Notes: generated from the letters alone by a model not told the origin. A stretch of DNA of 64,000 bases from CAUZWH01 sp965247665 (GCA_965247665.1 CBDFHH010000003.1:124001-188000), one strand, 5' to 3'; positions 43,254-55,962 are shown, counted from the stretch's first letter. Numbers and translations: made by a program.

Positions 43254-44303
43254 TTAGCCCTTATACGGACCGATTTCGGAAAGCACCTCTTCGACCAGCG
43301 AACGGTCGAGGACCTGGTCGACGGTGAGCATTTTCGTCAGTCCACCCATCTCCATCTGTACCTTGACCGTGAATTCGGTGATCTCCGGCTCCACGCCGCC
43401 GTTGACGCCCCAGACGCGGGTGTCGTTGAGACGATTGATCACCTCCACGAGCAGATCCCGCTCAACATCGGGCAGGATCTTGTGCATGACATCGGCCGCC
43501 CCTTCGGGATTGTCCATGATGTACCGGCTGCCTTCGATGGTGCCGCGCACGAAGGCTTTGAGCGCTTTGCGTGTCTCGGCATTCGAAAGGTCTTCTTGCC
43601 GCACCGCCAGATAGGTATAGCCGAGCCCCGGGAACTCCTTGGCGACCGGCGCGATGATGTTGATGTCGCCGGCCCGATGACCGATCGTCGTGTAGAGCGT
43701 GTTGATCATCGTCGCCTGAACGCGGCCCGCGATCACCGCCTGCAGGCGCGCGGCGTGGCTCCCGACCTGCTGGAAGCTCACCGATTTCGGGTCGACCCCG
43801 TTCTTTCGCAGCACCATCTTCGGAATCTCGGTCGTGAGATCCATCGGGCCCGCGGAAGCGAATGTCAGTCCCTTCAAGTCGCTCATTTTGCTGGCGGCGT
43901 TCTTGTGGGCAATGATGTGGTAGTCGACGATCGGTTGGGATGCGACGATGACCTTGACCTCGGCGCCAGCGGTGAGCGCCGAATACATCGTCGTCGGACC
44001 GACGCCGCCGACCAGAACTTCCTTGGCCAGCAGCGCGCGCATGCTGTTGGCGTCGCCCTTGACGTAGAGTTCCTCGAATTTGATGCCGTGCTTGGCGAAG
44101 AAGCCCTTCTCGTCGGCGACGTACCACGGCAGTCCAAACGGTTGCGGAGCGCCGGAACCGTTCGACCGCTTGACGACCATCATCTCGGCGGCGGTGGATA
44201 CGCTGCCGCCGAAGGTTAAAAACGCCGCCAAGATCACCCCCAACGCGGCGACGGTCGAGCCGGCTGCCAGTCGTCGCGATACACTCCTGGACAATAAACG
44301 CAT
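43254..44303 (-). CDS. ABC transporter substrate-binding protein, NMT1/SsuA-like
   Basis: Periplasmic receptor of the nitrate/sulfonate/taurine/thiamine-precursor type, 349 aa. ATG 44303 follows GGAGGAAACG. The signal peptide covers about residues 1-40, ending TAAE. The mature N-terminus MMVVKRSNGSGAPQPFGLPWYVADEKGFFAKHGIKFE and DLKGLTFASAGPMDLTTEIPKMVLRKNGVDPKSVSFQQVG are family signatures. The ligand cannot be assigned. The permease gene lies upstream on the same strand; an ATPase gene is missing. Confidence 0.9.
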   Translation of the reverse strand: MRLLSRSVSRRLAAGSTVAALGVILAAFLTFGGSVSTAAEMMVVKRSNGSGAPQPFGLPWYVADEKGFFAKHGIKFEELYVKGDANSMRALLAKEVLVGGVGPTTMYSALTAGAEVKVIVASQPIVDYHIIAHKNAASKMSDLKGLTFASAGPMDLTTEIPKMVLRKNGVDPKSVSFQQVGSHAARLQAVIAGRVQATMINTLYTTIGHRAGDINIIAPVAKEFPGLGYTYLAVRQEDLSNAETRKALKAFVRGTIEGSRYIMDNPEGAADVMHKILPDVERDLLVEVINRLNDTRVWGVNGGVEPEITEFTVKVQMEMGGLTKMLTVDQVLDRSLVEEVLSEIGPYKG

Positions 44304-44464
44304 CGTTTCCTCCCCCTTTGTTGATGCACTGTGCGGGAACGGCGAACCCGCTGGATTGCCTGGACAACAGGCTCGCCCAGCAGATCGGCCAACCACCAGT
44401 CTAAACCATAGGCCTCATCGCCTGACGCCACAAGGCGAGCAAGGTCGGCGGCGAAAGCATGGTG

Positions 44465-45304
44465 CTATTCCATACGTTGGCGCTCGAGTATCCGCCACCG
44501 GGACAGCCTGCGTTCGGTGTATTGAACGAGCTCGGTAAGGCCGACGCCCATCAAACCTAACGCGATGATCGGTACGAACACTTTGGCGGTCTGGAACACG
44601 TTGGCGTAGTTGATGATGAGGCCGCCCAGTCCGTTGATCGCGGTGAAGAACTCGGCGACGATCATGCCGATGATGCCAAGGCCCACGGCCAGGCGGATTC
44701 CGGTCATGACGAAGGGCACCGCCGAGGGCAGCGTGATGCGAAAGAAGATTTGCCGTTCGCTGGCGCCGAAAGCGCGTCCGATTTCGAGCAGCGACCCGCG
44801 GACGTCCTTTATCCCGGAATAGGTATTGATAATGACGGGGAATATCGCGATCGATACGAGGATGGTGATCTTGCCGGTGTCCTGAAGCCCGACCCACAGC
44901 ATAATCAGCGGCACCAGGGCGATGCGAGGGATCGCGTAAAGCGCATTGATGAACGGATCGAGGGTGTATTCGAAAAACCACCATTGGCCGACCATCACGC
45001 CGATCACGATGCCGCCGACGATCGAGATGCTCATGCCGATCAGGAAGACGGTCATGCTCTGGACGAACGCTTCGATCAGCTCGCCGCTCGTCAGGATCTG
45101 CAAGCCGGCCTCGAAGATAGCCGTCGGATAGGTCATCAGCAGCGGATTGACGTCGCGGCCGGTGAGTTCCCAGACCGCGAAGAACGTTACGACCGCGATG
45201 GTGCGGATCAGATTGGGTCGATCGCGTAGAAAATGGATGCCGGCAACCAGGTAATTGGAAATTCTACGCGCTGGGGCACCTGCCGTTTCACCGTTGGCGG
45301 TCAT
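44465..45304 (-). CDS. ABC transporter permease, SsuC/TauC-like
   Basis: Six-helix permease of 279 aa. The cytoplasmic EAA loop is EIGRAFGASERQIFFRITLPSAVPFVMTGIRLAVGLG. ATG 45304 has a GGGAGACGG ribosome site. It is 161 bp upstream of the solute-receptor gene in the same direction. No ATP-binding subunit is encoded on either side, so the pair must borrow a distant ATPase or the gene was lost. Confidence 0.9.
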   Translation of the reverse strand: MTANGETAGAPARRISNYLVAGIHFLRDRPNLIRTIAVVTFFAVWELTGRDVNPLLMTYPTAIFEAGLQILTSGELIEAFVQSMTVFLIGMSISIVGGIVIGVMVGQWWFFEYTLDPFINALYAIPRIALVPLIMLWVGLQDTGKITILVSIAIFPVIINTYSGIKDVRGSLLEIGRAFGASERQIFFRITLPSAVPFVMTGIRLAVGLGIIGMIVAEFFTAINGLGGLIINYANVFQTAKVFVPIIALGLMGVGLTELVQYTERRLSRWRILERQRME

Positions 45305-45487
45305 GGGTCCGTCTCCCGTCAGAACTCGATCGCGGAAAGCGTACACCGATTCGCGCACCCGCGAGCCCCATAGTGGGCGAAGGTTGGCAGACTGAAGGAG
45401 TCTCACCGCCAAACCGCTCGCCGCCGCGGGAGTTGAATGATGCGGTCGGCCACGGATTGCCGCGGCGACGTCGGCTCTGCGGGCAGG

Positions 45488-46843
45488 CTATTCGGCGGCC
45501 AGGCCCGACGGTGCCAGCCACGCCGCGAGGTCGTTCAGAGCGCGGGCGCAATAGGCCTGTCTGCGTTGCGCCCGCCCGGTGCGCCGGGCAAGCGGCGGAA
45601 ACAACCCGAAATTGGCGTTCATGGGCTGGAACGTCTCGGCATGGGCGCCGCCGGTGATGTGCGAGAGCAAGGCGCCCAACGCGGTTGTCGGAGGCGGCGG
45701 GAGGATGGCCTCGCCGCGCCGATCGGCCGCCGCGAAGCGGCCGGCCAGCAAGCCGATCGCTGCGCTCTCGACATAGCCCTCGACGCCGGTGATCTGCCCC
45801 GCGAAGCGCAGCCGCGGCATGACCTTCAGGCGAAGGGCGGGATCAAGCAGCTTGGGGCTGTTGAGGAAGGTATTGCGGTGGATGCCGCCGAGACGCGCGA
45901 AACGGGCGCTCTCGAGGCCGGGGATGGCCGTGAAGATTTGTTTCTGCGCGCCGTAGGTGAGCTTGGTCTGGAAGCCGACGATGTTGTAGAGCGTGGCCAG
46001 CGCGTTGTCCTGGCGGAGTTGGACGACCGCGTGGGGTTTGTTGTCGGGATCGTGCGGATTGGTGAGGCCGACCGGTTTCATCGGACCGTAACGCAACGTG
46101 TCGACACCGCGCGCGGCCATAACCTCGATCGGCAGGCAGCCCTCGAAATAAGGCGTCACCGCTTCCCATTGCTTGAACTCGATTTTGTCGCCCTCGAGCA
46201 ACGCCGCAACGAAGCCTTCATACTGGGCGCGGTCGAGCGGGCAGTTGATATAGTCGGCGCCGTCTCCGCCCCCGTCCGATTTGTCGTAACGCGATTGAAA
46301 CCAGGTCTGGGAGAAGTCGATCGAATCGCGGTAGACGATCGGCGCGATGGCGTCGAAGAAGGCCAAGGATTGCTCGCCCGTGAGCGCCTTGATGGCGTCG
46401 GCGAGCGCCGGCGAGGTCAGCGGTCCCGTCGCAATGATGACCTGATCCCAGCCCTCGGGCGGCAGCCCGGCCACCTCTTCGCGTTCGATCGCGAGCAGCG
46501 GCGCCGCGTCGAGGGCGCTCTCGACGGCGGCAGCAAAGCCGTTGCGGTCGACGGCCAGAGCGGAGCCCGCCGGGACGCGATGAGCGTCGGCCGACCGCAC
46601 AATCAACGAGCCCGCGCGCCGCATCTCTTCGTGTAGCAGGCCGACGGCGCTCTTTTCGGCATCGTCCGAGCGAAACGAGTTGGAGCATACGAGCTCGGCG
46701 AGGCGGTCGCCGTGATGGGCCTCGGTGCGCCGTTGGGGGCGCATCTCGTGCAGGACAGCCGGCAGGCCGGCTTGGGTGATTTGCCACGCCGCCTCGCAGC
46801 CGGCCAGGCCGCCGCCGACGATGTGAATGGGATCGCTGCGCAA
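45488..46843 (-). CDS. trmFO: Methylenetetrahydrofolate--tRNA-(uracil-5-)-methyltransferase
   Basis: Folate- and FAD-dependent tRNA m5U54 methyltransferase, 451 aa. The FAD-binding GGGLAGCEAAWQ is near residue 11; ELVCSNSFRSD, GFQTKLTYGAQKQIF and FAGQITGVEGYVESAAIGLLAG are family-specific. It is 3 bp from uvrA, and the two read in the same direction. Confidence 0.96.
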   Translation of the reverse strand: MRSDPIHIVGGGLAGCEAAWQITQAGLPAVLHEMRPQRRTEAHHGDRLAELVCSNSFRSDDAEKSAVGLLHEEMRRAGSLIVRSADAHRVPAGSALAVDRNGFAAAVESALDAAPLLAIEREEVAGLPPEGWDQVIIATGPLTSPALADAIKALTGEQSLAFFDAIAPIVYRDSIDFSQTWFQSRYDKSDGGGDGADYINCPLDRAQYEGFVAALLEGDKIEFKQWEAVTPYFEGCLPIEVMAARGVDTLRYGPMKPVGLTNPHDPDNKPHAVVQLRQDNALATLYNIVGFQTKLTYGAQKQIFTAIPGLESARFARLGGIHRNTFLNSPKLLDPALRLKVMPRLRFAGQITGVEGYVESAAIGLLAGRFAAADRRGEAILPPPPTTALGALLSHITGGAHAETFQPMNANFGLFPPLARRTGRAQRRQAYCARALNDLAAWLAPSGLAAE

Positions 46844-46846
46844 AAG

Positions 46847-49822
46847 CTATTCGGCGGCGGCGTGCGCCGCTGCCGTCGCTTTCTTGCGCCGGCGCCGCGG
46901 TTTCGATCCGGCGGGTTTGGCCGGGGATTTCGCATCGTTCACCGCTGTGGCCGATCGTTGCGGCCGCTTCGACAGCTTCGCGGCCTTGTGCCTGGCGCGT
47001 GCGAAATGGTGCTTGAGAAATTGTCCGGTGTAGCTGTCGGCGATTTCGGCAACATCTTCGGGCGTGCCTTCTGCGACGATGCGGCCGCCGCCATCGCCGC
47101 CCTCCGGTCCGAGATCCAGGATCCAATCGGCAGTCTTAATGACGTCGAGATTGTGCTCGATGACCACCACGGTGTTGCCCTGATCGACCAGTGCGTGCAG
47201 CACGTCGAGCAGCTTGCGGACATCGTCGAAGTGAAGCCCGGTGGTCGGTTCGTCGAGGATATAGATGGTCTTGCCGGTCGCTCGCCGCGCCAATTCCTTG
47301 GCCAGCTTGACCCGCTGCGCCTCGCCGCCCGAGAGCGTGGTCGCGGGTTGGCCGATATGGATGTAACCCAGGCCGACGCGTTGCATCGTGAAAAGTTTAT
47401 CGCGTATCGCCGGGATGGCACGGAAGAACTCCAATCCTTCCTCGACCGTCATATCAAGAACATCAGCGATCGATTTGTTTTTAAATTGTATTTCCAATGT
47501 TTCCCGGTTGTAGCGCTTGCCTTTGCATACGTCGCATTGGACGTAGACATCGGGCAGGAAATGCATCTCGATCTTGATAACGCCGTCGCCCTGGCATGCC
47601 TCGCAGCGTCCGCCCTTGACGTTGAACGAGAAGCGGCCCGGCTTGTAGCCGCGGGCACCGGCCTCCGGCAGTCCGGCGAACCAATCGCGGATAGGCGTGA
47701 AGGTACCGGTATAGGTTGCCGGATTGGAACGCGGCGTGCGCCCGATCGGGGACTGGTCGATATCGACGATCTTGTCGATGAACTCGATCCCCTCGATGTC
47801 GTGATGCGCGCCCGGCGGGGTACGCGCGTTGTTCAGGCGTCGCGCGATACCCCGGTAGAGGGTGTCGATAATAAGGGTCGATTTGCCGCTTCCCGAAACG
47901 CCGGTGATGCAGGTGAACGTACCCAACGGAATGCGGGCGGTAAGGTCCTTGAGATTGTGCTCGCTGGCGCCCACGATCGCGAGGCTCATACCTCGATTGC
48001 CGCTGCGGCGCATCATCGGGATCGGGACCTGTTCGGCGCCCTCGAGATAGCGCCCGGTGAGGCTTTCCTGGCACGCGGCGATCGCTTCTGGCGGGCCCTC
48101 GGCAACGACATGGCCGCCGTGGATACCGGCGCCGGGGCCCATGTCGATGACGTGATCCGCGGTCTCGATCGCCTCTTCGTCGTGCTCGACCACCAACACC
48201 GAATTGCCGAGATCGCGCAGTCGTTTAAGCGTTTCGAGCAGGCGCGCATTGTCGCGCTGATGGAGGCCGATCGACGGTTCGTCGAGCACGTACAGCACGC
48301 CGGTCAGCCCCGAGCCGATCTGCGAAGCGAGGCGGATGCGCTGGCTCTCGCCGCCCGACAGCGAACCGGCGTTGCGCGACAGGGTGAGGTATTCGAGGCC
48401 GACATTGACAAGAAAACCGAGCCGGTTCTGCAACTCGCGCAGGATGCGCTGGGCGATTTCGCGCTGCTTGGGCGTAAGCGCATCTTCGAGACCATCGCAC
48501 CAGCGCGCCGCGGCGTCGATCGACATTGCCGCCACCTGGCCGACATGCAGCGAATCGATCTTAACCGCGAGGGCTTCCGGTTTGAGCCGGTAGCCGTCGC
48601 AGGCTTCGCACAGGGCCGTCGCCTGGTAGCGTCCGAGCTCTTCTCGGATCCAGTCGGAATCGGTTTCCTTCCAGCGCCGCTCCATGTTGGGCACCACGCC
48701 CTCGAAGGCGCGCTGGGTGGTGTAGCTGCGGTCGCCGTCATCGTAGGTGAGCGGCACGCGTTCACCGCCGGAGCCGTAGAGGATGATATTCCGCGCTTTC
48801 TCCGGCAGGTTCTTGAACGGCACCGCGGTGCTGAACCTGTAATGCTTCGCGAGGCTGGCGAGGGTTTGCGCGTAGTAGGGCGAGGATGAGTTGGCCCACG
48901 GTGCTATCGCACCGTCGCAGAGCGGCAAGCCGGCGTTGGGCACCACCAAATCGGCGTCGATATAGAGCCGGGTGCCAAGGCCATCGCAGGCCGGGCAGGC
49001 GCCGAACGGGTTGTTGAAGGAGAACAGCCGCGGCTCGATCTCCTCGATGGTGAAGCCCGACACCGGGCAGGCAAACTTGGCGGAGAACAAGGTCCGTTCG
49101 CCGCTGTCGGCATTCTCCGCGATGGCGAGACCGTCGGCCGCGTTGAGTGCGGTTTCCAGGCTGTCGGCGAGGCGGGTCCCGAGTTCCGCTCCGACGACGA
49201 TCCGGTCGACCACGACCTCGATCGTGTGCTTGCGCTTCTTGTCGAGCCCCGGCGCTTCCTCGATCTCGTAGAGCTCGCCGTCGATCTTGACGCGTTGGAA
49301 ACCACGCTTGAGCAAATCGGCCAATTCTTTGCGGTACTCGCCCTTGCGGCCGCGGACGATCGGTGCCAGCAGATAGAGCCGGGTGCCTTCCGGCATTGCC
49401 ATGACGATGTCGACCATCTGCGACACGGTCTGGCTCTCGATCGGCAGGCCGGTGGCGGGCGAATAGGGGATGCCGACGCGCGCGAAAAGCAACCGCATAT
49501 AGTCGTAGATCTCGGTCACCGTGCCGACCGTCGAGCGGGGGTTGCGCGAAGTGGATTTCTGCTCGATCGATATCGCCGGCGACAGCCCCTCGATCGACTC
49601 GACGTCGGGCTTTTGCATCAATTCGAGGAACTGCCGGGCGTAGGCCGACAGGCTCTCGACATAGCGACGCTGGCCCTCGGCATAGATCGTATCAAACGCC
49701 AGCGAGGATTTGCCCGAACCGGACAGGCCGGTGATCACCACCAGCTTGTCGCGGGGTATCTCGATGTCGACGCCCTTGAGATTGTGCTCGCGGGCACCGC
49801 GGACAGCGATCGATTTTGTCAT
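46847..49822 (-). CDS. uvrA: Excinuclease ABC subunit UvrA
   Basis: Damage-recognition ATPase of nucleotide-excision repair, 991 aa. Two ABC ATPase halves are seen: Walker A GLSGSGKSSLAFDT near residue 33 and GVSGSGKSTLIIDT in the second half; signatures LSGGESQRIRLASQ and LSGGEAQRVKLAKEL. Zinc-binding CxxC pairs CPACDG and CEACQGDG/CDVCKG are present. ATG 49822 (MTKSIAVRGAREHNLKGVDI) is used; the frame is open to 49888 without homology. Divergent from ssb, as is common. Confidence 0.98.
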   Translation of the reverse strand: MTKSIAVRGAREHNLKGVDIEIPRDKLVVITGLSGSGKSSLAFDTIYAEGQRRYVESLSAYARQFLELMQKPDVESIEGLSPAISIEQKSTSRNPRSTVGTVTEIYDYMRLLFARVGIPYSPATGLPIESQTVSQMVDIVMAMPEGTRLYLLAPIVRGRKGEYRKELADLLKRGFQRVKIDGELYEIEEAPGLDKKRKHTIEVVVDRIVVGAELGTRLADSLETALNAADGLAIAENADSGERTLFSAKFACPVSGFTIEEIEPRLFSFNNPFGACPACDGLGTRLYIDADLVVPNAGLPLCDGAIAPWANSSSPYYAQTLASLAKHYRFSTAVPFKNLPEKARNIILYGSGGERVPLTYDDGDRSYTTQRAFEGVVPNMERRWKETDSDWIREELGRYQATALCEACDGYRLKPEALAVKIDSLHVGQVAAMSIDAAARWCDGLEDALTPKQREIAQRILRELQNRLGFLVNVGLEYLTLSRNAGSLSGGESQRIRLASQIGSGLTGVLYVLDEPSIGLHQRDNARLLETLKRLRDLGNSVLVVEHDEEAIETADHVIDMGPGAGIHGGHVVAEGPPEAIAACQESLTGRYLEGAEQVPIPMMRRSGNRGMSLAIVGASEHNLKDLTARIPLGTFTCITGVSGSGKSTLIIDTLYRGIARRLNNARTPPGAHHDIEGIEFIDKIVDIDQSPIGRTPRSNPATYTGTFTPIRDWFAGLPEAGARGYKPGRFSFNVKGGRCEACQGDGVIKIEMHFLPDVYVQCDVCKGKRYNRETLEIQFKNKSIADVLDMTVEEGLEFFRAIPAIRDKLFTMQRVGLGYIHIGQPATTLSGGEAQRVKLAKELARRATGKTIYILDEPTTGLHFDDVRKLLDVLHALVDQGNTVVVIEHNLDVIKTADWILDLGPEGGDGGGRIVAEGTPEDVAEIADSYTGQFLKHHFARARHKAAKLSKRPQRSATAVNDAKSPAKPAGSKPRRRRKKATAAAHAAAE

Positions 49823-49911
49823 ATGCCGAGTGTCGGCAAACAGCTTACCGGTGGCGGGGCGGGAACCATTGTGCGTAAGATAGCGCAAACTTCAACAGGT
49901 GAGGAAAGTCC

Positions 49912-50394
49912 ATGGCCGGCAGCGTCAACAAAGTGATCCTGGTGGGTAATTTGGGACGCGATCCGGAAGTTCGCCACACCCAGGACGGCAATCCGGTGGT
50001 GAATCTATCGTTGGCCACCTCGGAGAATTGGCGGGATCAGGCCACCGGTGAGCGCCGCGAGCGCACCGAGTGGCACCGCATCGTGATCTTCAACGAGCAC
50101 CTCGCCCGCGTGGCCGAGCAATATCTGCGCAAGGGCTCGAAGATCTATCTGGAAGGGCAGCTGCAGACCCGAAAATGGCAGGACCAGTCGGGTCAGGACC
50201 GTTACACCACGGAGGTGGTGCTGAGGCGATTCAACGGCGAGTTTGTGATGCTGGATACGCGCGCCGGTGGGGCGGCCACGGAAGCCGGCGGGACGGGCGA
50301 TGCGTCGCCATTCGATCGCGGACCTTCGGAACCGACTTCGAACGGCGGGACCGCCGCCGCCGCCGCCGATTTCGACGACGAGATCCCGTTCTAG
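49912..50394 (+). CDS. ssb: Single-stranded DNA-binding protein
   Basis: SSB of 160 aa: OB-fold SVNKVILVGNLGRDPEVRHTQDGNPVVNLSLATSENW to the KWQDQSGQDRYTTEVV strand, then a glycine-rich linker and the acidic interaction tail DFDDEIPF. A GAGGAAAG ribosome site precedes the ATG. It shares a short intergenic region with uvrA, but I could not find a LexA-type GTTC-N7-GTTC box there. Confidence 0.97.
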   Translation: MAGSVNKVILVGNLGRDPEVRHTQDGNPVVNLSLATSENWRDQATGERRERTEWHRIVIFNEHLARVAEQYLRKGSKIYLEGQLQTRKWQDQSGQDRYTTEVVLRRFNGEFVMLDTRAGGAATEAGGTGDASPFDRGPSEPTSNGGTAAAAADFDDEIPF

Positions 50395-50425
50395 CACCAG
50401 GAGCGACCGCGACCCGACCTGCCCC

Positions 50426-51823
50426 GTGCCCGTTTTCTCCGCTGCTGAGGCGGCTTTCGAGGCCTCTGTCCCGGTGCTTGTCGCCGGCGCCGGCGCCTGC
50501 GGCTGCACCGCGGCGCTGGCCGCCCGCGAACACGGCGCCGAGGTCATGATCCTCGAACGCGATGCCAAGCCGCGCGGCAACACTTCGCTGTCGGGCGGGC
50601 AAATCCCGGCGGCCGGCACCAAGCTGCAGAAGCAAGCGGGGATCGCGGACACGCCGGAGATCCTCGCCACCGACATCACCACCAAAGCCAAGGGGCAATG
50701 CGACCAAGAGCTGGCCTGGCACATCGCCAGGGAGTCGGCGCACACCGTCGACTGGTTGGTCGATCGCTATGCGATGCCGCTGTCGTGCGTAACCAGCTTT
50801 ATTTATCCCGGCCATTCGCGCCCGCACATGCACGCTTCGCCGAGCCGCTTCGGCGCCGAGTTGCTCGCCGTGTTCCTGCAGGCGGTGGCCGACCAGGACA
50901 TCGATCTCGCCACTTCGGCGCATGTCACGGACCTCTATGCCGACGACGAGTGCCGGATTCACGGCGTGCGGGTCACGCGGCCGGACGGCAAGACGGAAGA
51001 TGTCGGCTGCAAGGCGCTGATCCTCGCCTGTAACGGCTACGGCGGCAACAAGGAGCTGTTAAGGAAATACATCCCCGAGATCGTCGAAGCCCACTATCAC
51101 GGCCACGAGGGCAATCAGGGCGATGCGGTGCTGTGGGGCGAGGCACTCGGCGCATCGATCAAAGACATGACCGCATTCCAGGGCCACGGTGCCGTGTGCA
51201 CACCGCACAACATCCATATCGGCTGGCCGTCGATCACCCAGGGCGGCTTTCAGGTGAACGACCGGGGCGTGCGGTTCTCGAACGAGAACGCCGGCTATTC
51301 GGAGCAAGCTCTCAACGTGGTGCGCCAGCCGGGCCATGTGGCGTGGACGATCTGGGATCAACGCTGCCACGACGTCGCCATGCAGATGCACAGCCATGTC
51401 GACGCTTGGGCGGCCGGCGCCATCAAAACGTTCGACGACGTCGCCGGCATCGCCGGGATGATCTGCTGCGACACAGACGTGCTGGCGACCACGGTCGGCG
51501 AAGTGGCGGCGATGGCGCGGGGTGACGTCGAATGCCGGTGGGGCCGCGACTTTTCGCGGCACCCGGCGCTGGTGCCGCCGTACCACGTGGCCCGGGTACA
51601 GGGGGCTCTGTTCCATACCCAGGGCGGCCTCGAGGTCGACAAGCAGGCGCGGGTATTGAGGCGGGACGGCATGCCGTTCCCCAATCTGTTTGCCGGTGGC
51701 GGCGCCGCGCGCGGTTTCTCGGGGCCTGCCGACTGGGGCTATCTGTCGGGGTCGGGCTTGATGTCGGCCACCAATCTCGGGCGTATCGCCGGCGAATCCG
51801 CCGCCGCTTTGGTCGCGCCATAG
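50426..51823 (+). CDS. FAD-dependent oxidoreductase, fumarate reductase/succinate dehydrogenase flavoprotein-like
   Basis: About 465 residues. The dinucleotide-binding motif is VLVAGAGACGCTAALAAREHGAEVMILER near the N-terminus, followed by GNTSLSGGQIPAAGT, the FAD-covering loop of the KsdD/FrdA-like family. C-terminal HTQGGLEVDKQARVLRRDGMPFPNLFAGGGAARGFSG is the second FAD-binding block. 3-Ketosteroid dehydrogenases, flavocytochrome c and urocanate-type reductases share this pattern, so the substrate is open. The start is taken as GTG 50426, since the frame further upstream overlaps ssb out of frame. Confidence 0.85.
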   Translation: MPVFSAAEAAFEASVPVLVAGAGACGCTAALAAREHGAEVMILERDAKPRGNTSLSGGQIPAAGTKLQKQAGIADTPEILATDITTKAKGQCDQELAWHIARESAHTVDWLVDRYAMPLSCVTSFIYPGHSRPHMHASPSRFGAELLAVFLQAVADQDIDLATSAHVTDLYADDECRIHGVRVTRPDGKTEDVGCKALILACNGYGGNKELLRKYIPEIVEAHYHGHEGNQGDAVLWGEALGASIKDMTAFQGHGAVCTPHNIHIGWPSITQGGFQVNDRGVRFSNENAGYSEQALNVVRQPGHVAWTIWDQRCHDVAMQMHSHVDAWAAGAIKTFDDVAGIAGMICCDTDVLATTVGEVAAMARGDVECRWGRDFSRHPALVPPYHVARVQGALFHTQGGLEVDKQARVLRRDGMPFPNLFAGGGAARGFSGPADWGYLSGSGLMSATNLGRIAGESAAALVAP

Positions 51824-51973
51824 CCTGGCCGGAACCGGCTATCCGGCGCTCGCCCGGCAGCAACGCCGGGGCGCGCCGCAAGCTTTCTGGATCTGAACCT
51901 GCGCGAGCTGGATTGCTTCGCATAACCCATTGAAAAACAATACGAAATCTGCCCAGGATTGATTCAAAGCAGG

Positions 51974-52002
51974 TTGCCGGGCGACGCAAGATTTAGTATC
52001 TT
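51974..52002 (+). promoter_or_regulatory. Candidate gyrA promoter
   Basis: TTGCCG (51974-51979), 17-bp spacer and TATCTT (51997-52002), about 100 bp before the gyrA GTG, in the 281-bp gap after the flavoprotein gene. Consensus match only. Confidence 0.4.
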
Positions 52003-52104
52003 AAGGTGTGCCAATTCACCACATCTCGCGGGTTGGTCGTGCGCCCGCGATGCCCACGATTTAGCTGACGACCCCGCGGCTTGCCAGCCGTTTGAAGGAT
52101 TATC

Positions 52105-54864
<2,760 letters not shown>

Positions 54865-54866
54865 GT

Positions 54867-55379
54867 GTGGCACGCACCCTGATCGGCGTTTATCCCGGCA
54901 CGTTCGACCCGATTACCAACGGGCACATGGACGTGATATCGCGCGCGTTGCGGATCGTTGACGAGTTGGTCGTCGGCATCGCCGCCAATATCGGCAAGAG
55001 CCCGTTGTTCTCGGTCGAGGAACGCGTGGCGATGGTTCAGGACGAGTTGGAAACGCTTGATTTGGGCATGACCAAGCTGCAGGTGCGGCCATTTCGCAAT
55101 TTGCTGACCGAGTTCGCGAGCGACGTCGGCGCGATGATCATTATCCGCGGCCTGCGCGCAGTCTCGGATTTCGACCACGAGTTTCAGATGGTCGGCATGA
55201 ATGCGCGGCTCAACCCTGATGTCGAAACCGTGTTCCTGATGGCGTCGGAGACCCACCAGTTCATCGCCTCGAAGCTGGTCAAGGAAATCGCGCTGCTGGG
55301 CGGCGAGGTATCGAAATTCGTCTCGGCCGACGTTGCGTCCCTGGTTGCCAAAAAGATTGCCGAACGGCGCGGCGCCTGA
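54867..55379 (+). CDS. coaD: Phosphopantetheine adenylyltransferase
   Basis: Coenzyme A biosynthesis enzyme, 170 aa. The nucleotidyl-transferase motif is YPGTFDPITNGHMDVI; RGLRAVSDFDHEFQM and the late SETHQFIASKLVKEIA complete the family pattern. It begins at GTG 54867, 2 bp after gyrA, forming an operon gyrA-coaD-ppi-queA. Confidence 0.97.
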   Translation: MARTLIGVYPGTFDPITNGHMDVISRALRIVDELVVGIAANIGKSPLFSVEERVAMVQDELETLDLGMTKLQVRPFRNLLTEFASDVGAMIIIRGLRAVSDFDHEFQMVGMNARLNPDVETVFLMASETHQFIASKLVKEIALLGGEVSKFVSADVASLVAKKIAERRGA

Positions 55380-55391
55380 GCCACACCCTGG

Positions 55392-55949
55392 ATGGGGATG
55401 AGAATGCTGAGAGTATTGCTGCGCGCGGCGGCCCTGGGCCTGCCGCTCTCGATAGGATTGATGATGGCGCAAGCTGCCGAACCCGAAAACACCCTGCTGC
55501 TCGAGCTCAAGGACGGGACCGTCGTCATTGAGATGTTTTCCCAGCTCGCACCCAAGCACGTTGCACGGATCAAAGAGTTGACGCGCCAGGGTTACTACGA
55601 CGGCAAGAAGTGGCACCGCGTGATCGACGGCTTCATGGCCCAAACCGGCTCGGCGAAAGGAGACGGGGTCGGCGGCAGCGGACAGAAGCTGCCGGCCGAG
55701 TTCTCCGAGGAAAAACACGTGCGCGGAATCGCCTCGATGGCGCGTACCAGCGACCCCGACAGCGCCGATGCGCAGTTCTTCATCATGCTCGCGCCGGCCT
55801 CGCATCTCGACGGCAAATACACCGTATGGGGCCGCGTCGTCAGCGGCATGGAGCTCGTCGACGACATCAAGAAGGGCGACCGCAACAACGGCATGGTCGT
55901 CACTCCCGACATCATCGTTTCGATGAAGGTACAGGCGGACGTGCAGTAG
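55392..55949 (+). CDS. Exported cyclophilin-type peptidyl-prolyl cis-trans isomerase
   Basis: A 185-residue cyclophilin with an N-terminal signal peptide (VLLRAAALGLPLSIGLMMAQA|AEPEN), so periplasmic. Cyclophilin motifs are HVARIKELTRQGYYDGKKWHRVIDGFMAQTG, the SADAQFFIMLAPASHLDGKYTVWGRV core. The start may be ATG 55392, 55398 or 55404. It lies 12 bp after coaD in the usual coaD-ppi-queA order. Confidence 0.93.
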   Translation: MGMRMLRVLLRAAALGLPLSIGLMMAQAAEPENTLLLELKDGTVVIEMFSQLAPKHVARIKELTRQGYYDGKKWHRVIDGFMAQTGSAKGDGVGGSGQKLPAEFSEEKHVRGIASMARTSDPDSADAQFFIMLAPASHLDGKYTVWGRVVSGMELVDDIKKGDRNNGMVVTPDIIVSMKVQADVQ

Positions 55950-55962
55950 CCGGACGTCGGAG

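Noticed and set aside
42968..43327. Plus-strand frame in the gap before the ABC receptor gene
   Set aside because: Runs through the receptor terminator and into its antisense strand; no ribosome site or family match.
46712..48889. Plus-strand open frame of 725 codons
   Set aside because: Antisense to uvrA and the end of trmFO; no family similarity and no ribosome site.
49823..49911. LexA (SOS) box between uvrA and ssb
   Set aside because: Looked for GTTC-N7-GTTC and palindromic variants; none found, only an isolated GAAC.
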